Assembly (NCBI GenBank): GCA_030431355.1
Contig: JAUIJG010000196.1
Span: forward strand, 1-9,489
DNA: 9,489 nucleotides
Direction: 5' to 3'
Origin: a bacterium
GTDB lineage: Bacteria; Cyanobacteriota; Vampirovibrionia; Obscuribacterales; Obscuribacteraceae
The notes beneath the pieces were generated by a model. It was not told the origin of the DNA, did not search any database, and saw only the letters and a list, made by a program, of their open reading frames with translations. The translations under genes and the position numbers were made by a program. Shown in pieces: positions 1 through 5,795 of the stretch (the stretch's first letter is position 1; each line of letters opens with the position of its first letter).

Positions 1-1
1 A

Positions 2-1501
2 CTCCTCATACCGCTAGACGACCGCCCCGTTACCTATGTCTACCCATGCCTGGTAGCTAACACAGCTGGTGTCGATGTGGTTGTGCCTCCCAGATCCCTG
101 ATGGGCTCTCTCTTCCACGCTGCTCAAATAGACTCCCTCTTCGGATGGATTAATAACGCCATTCAGAAGACCCAACCGGAAGTCTTAATCGTGGGTCTCG
201 ATAGCCTTCTTTATGGCGGACTAATCACTTCAAGAAGGTGCGAAGACAATATCGCCGCCATCTCCAAGCGCCTGGGCCAGATCAAAAAGTGGAAGCAGAA
301 GAGCAAAAACAATCTCAAAATCTATGCCCAGACAAGCATAATGAGAATTTCGGACAATTATGACAACACCGAAGAGAAGCAATACTGGGCAAGATACGGA
401 CGAGAAATATTTGCCTGGTCGACGGTTATGTACCGTATGCTCAAAGGAAGCGCTGTGGACCAGGGCATTCTCGAGTCCTACGAGAATCGCATACCGGAAG
501 AGATTAGAACAGATTACCTGGACACCAGATTTCGGAACTTCCAGATCAACAACGAAATTCTCGGGCTTGTAGAAGAAGGAATCATAGACCAGTTGATCAT
601 GAGTGTTGATGACTCCGGTCAACTGGGGCTCAATGTTCTGGAAAAGGAAAAACTCATCGCGCGAGCCAAGGACTCCAAGATCGAAGACCGGGTTAAATGC
701 TATCCCGGAGCGGACGAAGTTCTCTCTGCCCTTTTCGCCATGTGGACAACCAATCGCCTTAAAGAGTCCGGATGCGAAGTCAGAGCCAAAGTACTCTTCA
801 GCCCCGAATCCAGCGCCAATTGCAGCAGCAGATACGAAGGTCAGACAATAGGCGAGACTATAAAAGCCAACACCGAAGCATTGAATATAAAACAGGTTCA
901 GGATGTCAGCTCTTCGCAAAACCCGAACGACATAGACCTGACTGTGATTGTCCATAGTGGAGACATTCAAGGGGACCACATTCTCCTTCCCGGCAGTCCT
1001 GATCTCCGCCAGTTGGAGACCTCCTCCCAGGTGGAAGAGACACTTTCCTATCTTGAAAAAGCGACCACGCCCTGTGTGCTCTGTGATGTTGCCTACGCCA
1101 ACGGCGCCGACCCCATTCTCATTGAAGAGCTTCTTGCCAGAAAGGATCTGGTCAGCAAACTTGTCGCCTACGCCGGATGGAATACCACCGGAAATTCCGT
1201 GGGATCTGCCCTTGCCCTGGGAATCGCAAGGATGCATAGCGTTAGAACAAATCGTCGCAATCAGCTCACGGACAGGGCTTTTCAAAAGACCCTCTTCACT
1301 CGTCTGGCAGATGACTGGGCATACCAGGCTCAGATTAGAAGCCAACTTGATGCCGAGGCCTCAATCGATAAATTAGCCCAACTCATAAGCCCATATTTAG
1401 GTCGCATAGGTCAATCTATGGGATTCGAACCAGGCAATTTGCGAGTCAGTTTTCCCTGGAAGCGTACATTTGAGCTTGAAGTTTGCTTTGAAGATCGATA
1501 G
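2..1501 (+). CDS. DUF4127 family protein, 5'-truncated at window edge
   Basis: The reading frame is open from base 2, so the start codon lies just outside the window. The first visible residues, LLIPLDDRPVTYVYP, match the N-terminal signature of DUF4127 proteins (PLDDRPV), which normally sits within the first 15-20 residues. Only a handful of residues are therefore missing, and about 500 aa is the usual family size. Other family-like blocks are VDDSGQLGLN (about 607-636), a CYPGADEV segment (about 699-722), and DVAYANGADP followed by YAGWNTTGNSVG (about 1085-1204). The last is the most diagnostic, with Asp, Asn and Trp residues that look like ligand or catalytic positions. No export signal or membrane segment is seen, so the protein is probably cytoplasmic, although the true N-terminus is not visible. 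The biochemical function of the family is not known to me. The serine protease gene follows after 45 bases on the same strand, so co-transcription is possible. Family assignment is fairly secure; the role is open. Confidence 0.85.
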   Translation, partial: LLIPLDDRPVTYVYPCLVANTAGVDVVVPPRSLMGSLFHAAQIDSLFGWINNAIQKTQPEVLIVGLDSLLYGGLITSRRCEDNIAAISKRLGQIKKWKQKSKNNLKIYAQTSIMRISDNYDNTEEKQYWARYGREIFAWSTVMYRMLKGSAVDQGILESYENRIPEEIRTDYLDTRFRNFQINNEILGLVEEGIIDQLIMSVDDSGQLGLNVLEKEKLIARAKDSKIEDRVKCYPGADEVLSALFAMWTTNRLKESGCEVRAKVLFSPESSANCSSRYEGQTIGETIKANTEALNIKQVQDVSSSQNPNDIDLTVIVHSGDIQGDHILLPGSPDLRQLETSSQVEETLSYLEKATTPCVLCDVAYANGADPILIEELLARKDLVSKLVAYAGWNTTGNSVGSALALGIARMHSVRTNRRNQLTDRAFQKTLFTRLADDWAYQAQIRSQLDAEASIDKLAQLISPYLGRIGQSMGFEPGNLRVSFPWKRTFELEVCFEDR

Positions 1502-1546
1502 ATGAGTAAAATCAAGTAAGCCTTGAATTTCTTCCGGAAGGAAATT

Positions 1547-2674
1547 ATGTTCTTTCAAACTGTCAGGAAAACGAAATTGAGAAACACAGCCATACTCGCC
1601 ACCCTGGCAGCGCTAGTATTGGTTGCATTCGTGGCACCGGAAGCCAGAGCCCAGGTAAAAACATGGGAACAGATTGACAGAGAGCTGAAGAGCCGTGTCT
1701 ATCACCTCAACGTAGGAATAAAGATAAAGCTCAAAGACGGCAACTATGCGCTTCTCTCCGATTTCTCACCAAAGTATAGAAAGCCGGTTTTTGCCGCTTT
1801 CCCTAAAGATTTCGGCTACAGGGTGGTTGGCTTTGGCTCCTCTTTTCCAATTAGGAAAAATGCCCGGGGTACCTTCTTCGTAACCAATCATCATGTGGTG
1901 GCAAGCCACCTGGAAGTAATCGAAAACTGCAAAAGATTTTTCGCCGGAATGAGACTTTATGCGGAACAAACGGCTTCCGGCCGTGACGTGGAGGAGCGCT
2001 TCACCAGGTTGAGAACCATTGTAAGTCTGCCCTCCAACAATTCTAATCTCAATACGGCAGAAAGAGTTATGTATTCCCAGACTGTGGACGGTATCTGGGA
2101 TTGCTACCAGACCTACCTATCGGAGCACGCGGATCAGGGAAGACTCCTGTACTCCAAATACCTAAAAGACGTGGGTCTCAGTTTTGAAACCGGATATTTC
2201 CTACATCCACCGGGACCGGCAACCCAGAAACCGATGGTGGCATCAATCTATAAAGTCAGCAAAAACGGTAAGCCGGATCTCGCTATTTTGCAGGTTAAAA
2301 CCAGGGAAGTCACCCCTATAGAACTGGATACAATATCACCCTCCGAAGGGCAGGAGATCCAGGCCATCGGCTATCCAACAGCCTCTGATGCTCTTGATGA
2401 AGATTCAGCCAAATACTTTGCCCCGACATTTAACACCGGACGAATCAGCCGGGTCACTCCCAAAACGCTTCAGGTAGACGCCTCGGTTACAACCGGAATG
2501 AGCGGAGGTCCGCTGGTGAACAGAAGAGGAAAGGTCGTAGGGGTAGTATCAATGCGTTTCAAAAACAAGCAGGGCGCAGAGCTTGTCACTTTTAGCGGAG
2601 CAGTCAAAGCCGACTTAATCAGAGACATAGCTCCGGAATTGTTTTCCAACATCTCCAGCAGCTCAACTCACTGA
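1547..2674 (+). CDS. Secreted trypsin-like serine protease (S1/DegP-like, no PDZ domain)
   Basis: This is an exported serine endopeptidase of the chymotrypsin/trypsin-like fold. From the ATG at 1547 (AAGGA at 1538-1542 upstream) it has 375 aa. A TTG at 1523 is in frame but would add eight residues ahead of a good signal peptide, so ATG is preferred. Residues 1-35 form a signal peptide: a basic n-region, a hydrophobic core rich in Ala, Leu and Val, and an ARA cleavage site before QV. The triad is visible: His116 in TNHHVV, Asp244 in KPDLAIL, and Ser319 in TGMSGGPLV, followed by the strand KVVGVVS. The segment before the serine (LQVDASVTTGMSGGP) resembles the DegP/HtrA layout, but no PDZ domain follows and the protein ends about 55 residues after the serine. 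His and Asp are about 128 residues apart, which implies an insert. The only two cysteines (C128 and C186) lie in it. The substrate is unknown; action in the periplasm or outside the cell is inferred. Confidence 0.87.
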   Translation: MFFQTVRKTKLRNTAILATLAALVLVAFVAPEARAQVKTWEQIDRELKSRVYHLNVGIKIKLKDGNYALLSDFSPKYRKPVFAAFPKDFGYRVVGFGSSFPIRKNARGTFFVTNHHVVASHLEVIENCKRFFAGMRLYAEQTASGRDVEERFTRLRTIVSLPSNNSNLNTAERVMYSQTVDGIWDCYQTYLSEHADQGRLLYSKYLKDVGLSFETGYFLHPPGPATQKPMVASIYKVSKNGKPDLAILQVKTREVTPIELDTISPSEGQEIQAIGYPTASDALDEDSAKYFAPTFNTGRISRVTPKTLQVDASVTTGMSGGPLVNRRGKVVGVVSMRFKNKQGAELVTFSGAVKADLIRDIAPELFSNISSSSTH

Positions 2675-2678
2675 ACGC

Positions 2679-3539
2679 CTATTTTTTGCCTTTGTTTCCT
2701 CCGGCTCCAGCACCAAACATGCTGTCGCTATCCGAACCAAACATATCAGACCCGGTGAAAAGAAGCGCCATTTCATCCTTGACCCGGCCGTAGCCTTTGA
2801 GCGGTTTAAAGATTGAACTATCGACTTTGATCACTTCCGCCGATTCGGTTTGAAGTACCGGGACAAGCTTCCCATGCTTGTTTCTGAGAATAGCTTTTAA
2901 TGGAGTTCCGCCATCCTGCATGGGCAAGTGAAGCATATTTGCCACCACCAGTTTGAACTGTTTCGGCACCACTACTTTAGACGACACCCAGAACTCACCA
3001 TATTTAATACCGTTCTTATAAAACAACTCCACCTGCTCGCTGCTCAAATTAGCAATATCCATCTTCTTTCCGGATCTCTTTACTTCAATCTGCTTGAGGC
3101 TGCCGATGGGCTTTCCTTTGTGCTTCGTGGAACCGGAGACGAAAAATCCCCGTTTTGTCCATTCGTCATATTTGAAGCTGCAAAAGTTTTTAGTCTCCTG
3201 GTTGTAAAGGTAGGCATCCCAATCCGGCGCCTGAAAAATCCACAAAAGTCCAAGTTTTTCGGCGTTGAGTCTGACACCGCCCCGGGAAACCACACACTGA
3301 ATCGGACCCACCAAGTTACTGGACTGCTTCAACTTCCAGGCGCTGACTGTTTTAGATGTCTTCGATGTCTTCGATGACTTCGAGAGATTATTCGTAGCTC
3401 GAACAGGCTTTTTCTTAGCGATGGCTGGCTCGCCGGTAAAAGCACCGACAAAACCGGAAGATATTGCCAGGAAAAGAAAGTAGATTTTAAGTTTCCCAAA
3501 AACTAGACTTTGAGAGTATTTTGTTAACTGGTCCTTCAT
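2679..3539 (-). CDS. Secreted protein of unknown function with SKT-repeat linker
   Basis: This 286-aa protein is not recognised with confidence. Residues 1-41 look like a signal peptide with a long basic n-region, a hydrophobic stretch around 19-34 and a PAIA site before KKK. ATG 3539 is the only plausible start in that segment. Next comes a basic Ser/Lys/Thr linker (about 42-66) with a three-times repeated SKT unit. The folded part (about 67-262) has alternating hydrophobic residues typical of beta strands. Two cysteines, C82 and C120, could form a disulfide. Segments such as the APDWDAYLYN region, EFWVSSKVVVP, GGTPLKA and IFKPLKGYGRV recall LolA-like or DUF4412-like envelope proteins; this is a pattern impression only. 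The C-terminal tail (about 263-286) is Gly/Ser/Asp/Met-rich and ends GNKGKK. It converges on the protease gene with a 4-base gap between stops, and is divergent from the transporter operon. Export is likely; function is unknown. Confidence 0.75.
   Translation of the reverse strand: MKDQLTKYSQSLVFGKLKIYFLFLAISSGFVGAFTGEPAIAKKKPVRATNNLSKSSKTSKTSKTVSAWKLKQSSNLVGPIQCVVSRGGVRLNAEKLGLLWIFQAPDWDAYLYNQETKNFCSFKYDEWTKRGFFVSGSTKHKGKPIGSLKQIEVKRSGKKMDIANLSSEQVELFYKNGIKYGEFWVSSKVVVPKQFKLVVANMLHLPMQDGGTPLKAILRNKHGKLVPVLQTESAEVIKVDSSIFKPLKGYGRVKDEMALLFTGSDMFGSDSDSMFGAGAGGNKGKK
3355..3381 (+). repeat. Three 9-bp tandem units in the secreted-protein gene
   Basis: Two exact GATGTCTTC units (3355-3363 and 3364-3372) are followed by a third with one change (GATGACTTC, 3373-3381). 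On the - strand they keep the reading frame and encode the Ser-Lys-Thr repeats of the linker just after the signal peptide of the secreted unknown protein. Short in-frame units of this kind can expand or contract by replication slippage without breaking the gene, so linker length may differ between strains (inference). Confidence 0.7.
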
Positions 3540-3560
3540 TTAAGACGCTGACAGGAATCC

Positions 3561-3589
3561 GATATACCCGGTGTACCGGATGTTCCCAA
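3561..3589 (-). promoter_or_regulatory. Candidate promoter for the secreted-protein gene
   Basis: Read on the - strand, TTGGGA (3589-3584) and TATATC (3566-3561) are separated by exactly 17 bases and each matches 4 of 6 bases of the sigma-70 consensus. Transcription would begin near 3554, leaving a leader of about 15 bases before the ATG at 3539. No clear Shine-Dalgarno sequence is seen in that leader. The position and spacing support the call; the modest match to consensus limits it. Confidence 0.35.
3568..3579. promoter_or_regulatory. Inverted repeat CCGGT-GT-ACCGG, possible operator
   Basis: Two perfect 5-bp arms, CCGGT and ACCGG, flank a 2-base centre. The repeat lies entirely inside the 17-base spacer of the candidate promoter of the secreted-protein gene, where a bound dimeric regulator would interfere with or remodel RNA polymerase binding. 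No regulator gene is in the window, so the role as an operator is inferred from symmetry and position alone. Confidence 0.3.
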
Positions 3590-3759
3590 TAGAAATTGCG
3601 TGGGAGTTTCGAGTGATGAGACCATCATAACCTTATTGAATATCTCGTGCACGTATACCTCATTATCTTCCATCCATAAATACCAGGGAAATGTTCGGTA
3701 AAATGCCAAATATTTTAGTAGCCCATATCTCACTGCCCATTACACACAGGTAAATCCGG

Positions 3760-5790
3760 ATGACTGGAACCAGTATTCTGTGGTCGAGAAAAGCAAAAGA
3801 GGCTTGCTCTCAGACCGGTATAGAGAAACCACAACACGACGCTGGACATGCCGGCAGCGCCCCCATGACAATTCAGACTTTTTTCCAGACTTTTTTATTG
3901 ATTGTCATGATCGCCTTCATAGCTGTTCCACTTTCTTCCGGATGCAGTCAGGGAAAAGGCACCACGGTCGCCAAAAGTAAAAGTACAAATTCCGCCAAGA
4001 AAAAATCGGCGCTTCCCGTTGCAAATCCGGAGTACCCGGGCGACTACAAAACAGTGGAAGTGGACGGCGTGCAGCTGCGTCAGGGACGGTTTCCCGTGGG
4101 CAAACATGGAGGCACCCTGGTGCGTTCAACCATCGGCTCCGACCCTAAAACATTCAATCCCTGGGCTTCATCCGATACAAAATCAACCGAGATGGCAGGT
4201 CTGATGTTTGCCTCCCTCCTCACCACCGACATGTACACAGGAGATGTGGTTCCCTACATGGCGGAGTCCTTCAAGGTAGAAGATGACGGTATCACATACA
4301 CCACCACCCTCAGAAAAGGTCTCACCTGGAGCGATGGCAAACCGATTACCTCAGCCGATGTCGAATTCACCTGGAATGAGATCATCGCCAATGGCTACGG
4401 CAATGCTTCCATCCGAGATGTAACCTCGATCAACGGTAAGGTTCCCCAGGTAACAAGCCTGGATAGTCTCACTAACAAATACGTAACCGCTGAAAAATTC
4501 GCTCCCTTTTTAAGAACCATGGGTGAGATCCCGATAGCACCCAAGCACATAGTGGCACCCATTCTAAAAAACAAAAACAGTAGAAAAGTCTTCCAGGGTT
4601 TCTGGGGACCCAATGTGAAACCGACTGATTTGGTGACCAGCGGACCATTCATTCTAGAGCGCTTCGTCCCCAGCCAGAGAGTAGAATTTAAGCGCCAGGA
4701 AAACTTCTTCATGGTCAACAAGGAAGGAAAAAAATTACCTTACTTAGATCGCCTGGTTTACACCGTGGTTCCGGACGTTCAGGCAAACTTGCTCAAATTC
4801 AAAGGAAAAGAGATCGACATTACCCAGACTCGGTCCGGTGATACCTACGAACTGATGAAAGAGAGAGAGAAAGGAAACTTTTCTCTGAACAATCTCGGTC
4901 AGTCCATAGGCAGCACTTTCATGATGTTCAACCTGAACCGTCGGAAGAATCCTAATACTAAAAAACCGTATGTGGACCCGGTCAAATCAGCCTGGTTCAA
5001 TGACGTGAACTTCAGGCAAGCAGTCAACCATATTCTGAATAGAGAGATCATGGTGGCAAACTATTTCAAAGGTCTGGGCTATCCAGCTTTCACGGCCATT
5101 ACCCCTGCCAGTCCTTTCTTCAACAATAAATTGAAAGGCTTTCAGCCCGACCCGGAATACGCCATGGAACTCCTGACAAAATCAGGTTTCAAAAAAAACG
5201 AGGAAGGAAAGCTTGAAGACTCGAAAGGCAACCTTGTCGAATTTGATCTGATTACCATGACCGGTGGCACATTCATGCCGGCGGTGGCCGGAATGGCGAT
5301 TGATGACATGAAAAAGCTGGGGATGAAAGTAAACTACCAGGAGATAAACTTCAATATTCTGATAGACAAGGTCCAGACGGCGAAAACCTGGGACGCCTGC
5401 CTACTTGCCCTCAGCGGGGACGTATTCGAACCGAATGGTGGTGCCAATGTTTACCGCTCTGACGGACGTCTGCATTTCTTCGACCTGCGCTCCCAGGACA
5501 AAAACGGCACGGTAAAAGTCACGGATGCCCGGGACTGGGAAAAACAGATTGATGAACTTTTCTCCGAAGCTGCCACCACCCTGGATAAATCGAAAAGAAA
5601 AGAGCTCTATGACCGGTTCCAAAAGATCATTTATGATCAGGCTCCATTCATCTACTATTGCGACGCCATGACAATAGTGGGAGCAAGAAACACAATTAAA
5701 AACTACGAGCCCACCCAACTATCTCAGCCTTCCCTGGGACTCCACAACATTGAAGAGATCTGGAAAGAGGACGCGAAGTCGAAAGATTAG
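3760..5790 (+). CDS. Peptide-type ABC transporter substrate-binding lipoprotein, first copy (SBP_bac_5)
   Basis: This is the extracytoplasmic ligand-binding subunit of an Opp/Dpp-type ABC importer. From ATG 3760 (AGG at 3748-3750) it has 676 aa. The first 35 residues are hydrophilic and unlike a signal peptide. The true start could instead be ATG 3865 (M36), directly before the hydrophobic stretch TFFQTFLLIVMIAFIAVPL that leads to SSGC; Cys62 would then be the lipid-anchored residue. The lipobox is imperfect because Leu is one place too early, and ATG 3865 lacks a Shine-Dalgarno sequence. A Lys/Ser linker (about 63-90) precedes the binding domain, which opens with GGTLVRSTIGSDPKTFNPW (about 117-135). 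The family core TLRKGLTWSDGKPITSADV lies at about 183-201, and the C-terminal lobe ends at LHNIEEIW. Length exceeds the usual 500-600 aa. It is the first gene of the operon and has a diverged paralogue immediately downstream. The ligand is probably a peptide, but related families also bind nickel or sugars. Confidence 0.88.
   Translation: MTGTSILWSRKAKEACSQTGIEKPQHDAGHAGSAPMTIQTFFQTFLLIVMIAFIAVPLSSGCSQGKGTTVAKSKSTNSAKKKSALPVANPEYPGDYKTVEVDGVQLRQGRFPVGKHGGTLVRSTIGSDPKTFNPWASSDTKSTEMAGLMFASLLTTDMYTGDVVPYMAESFKVEDDGITYTTTLRKGLTWSDGKPITSADVEFTWNEIIANGYGNASIRDVTSINGKVPQVTSLDSLTNKYVTAEKFAPFLRTMGEIPIAPKHIVAPILKNKNSRKVFQGFWGPNVKPTDLVTSGPFILERFVPSQRVEFKRQENFFMVNKEGKKLPYLDRLVYTVVPDVQANLLKFKGKEIDITQTRSGDTYELMKEREKGNFSLNNLGQSIGSTFMMFNLNRRKNPNTKKPYVDPVKSAWFNDVNFRQAVNHILNREIMVANYFKGLGYPAFTAITPASPFFNNKLKGFQPDPEYAMELLTKSGFKKNEEGKLEDSKGNLVEFDLITMTGGTFMPAVAGMAIDDMKKLGMKVNYQEINFNILIDKVQTAKTWDACLLALSGDVFEPNGGANVYRSDGRLHFFDLRSQDKNGTVKVTDARDWEKQIDELFSEAATTLDKSKRKELYDRFQKIIYDQAPFIYYCDAMTIVGARNTIKNYEPTQLSQPSLGLHNIEEIWKEDAKSKD
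3874..3896 (+). repeat. Duplicated 11-bp motif in the signal sequence of the first binding protein
   Basis: CAGACTTTTTT occurs twice, at 3874-3884 and 3886-3896, with a 12-base period that keeps the frame and encodes QTFFQTFL at the front of the hydrophobic signal segment. Each copy contains a run of six T. The arrangement looks like a small duplication that lengthened the signal sequence. Confidence 0.6.
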
Positions 5791-5792
5791 GA
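5789..5792 (+). promoter_or_regulatory. Ribosome binding site overlapping the first binding protein's stop codon
   Basis: AGGA overlaps the TAG stop of the first binding-protein gene and lies three bases before the ATG at 5796. The spacing is short, but the overlap with the preceding stop suggests that ribosomes finishing the first gene re-initiate on the second. Confidence 0.45.
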
Positions 5793-5795
5793 TAA

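Larger units (their letters stand above)
3540..3759. other. Divergent intergenic region between secreted protein and ABC transporter operon
   Basis: These 220 bases separate the - strand secreted-protein gene from the + strand transporter operon and must carry the promoters of at least one and probably both. They look richer in A and T than the flanking genes. On the - strand a candidate promoter with an internal inverted repeat is described separately. For the + strand no convincing -35/-10 pair was found: TAAAAT at 3699-3704 would be a fair -10, but nothing resembling a -35 lies 16-18 bases upstream. A perfect 8-bp palindrome CGTGCACG sits at 3646-3653. A 65-codon open frame on the - strand (3536-3733, GTG start) crosses the region but is not supported as a gene. 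Confidence 0.6.

Noticed and set aside
230..1345. Long 371-codon open frame on the - strand opposite the DUF4127 gene
   Set aside because: The + strand frame carries clear DUF4127 motifs, while the opposite-strand translation has no recognisable domain and looks like a by-product of codon bias.
1502..1519. Five-codon ATG frame between the DUF4127 stop and the protease start
   Set aside because: It is too short to support as a gene, with no Shine-Dalgarno sequence or leader-type hairpin to suggest a regulatory peptide.
1523..1546. TTG at 1523 as the protease start
   Set aside because: The ATG at 1547 has a purine-rich site just upstream and gives a well-formed signal peptide; the TTG would add eight residues without benefit.
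3694..3716. + strand promoter for the transporter operon around TAAAAT (3699-3704) or TATTTT (3711-3716)
   Set aside because: Neither has a recognisable -35 element at 16-18 bases, and in AT-richer intergenic DNA such hexamers occur by chance.
5191..5198. Run of eight A in the first binding-protein gene as a programmed frameshift site
   Set aside because: The zero frame continues through the conserved domain to its natural end, and no alternative-frame product is apparent; AAA-rich Lys codons explain the run.
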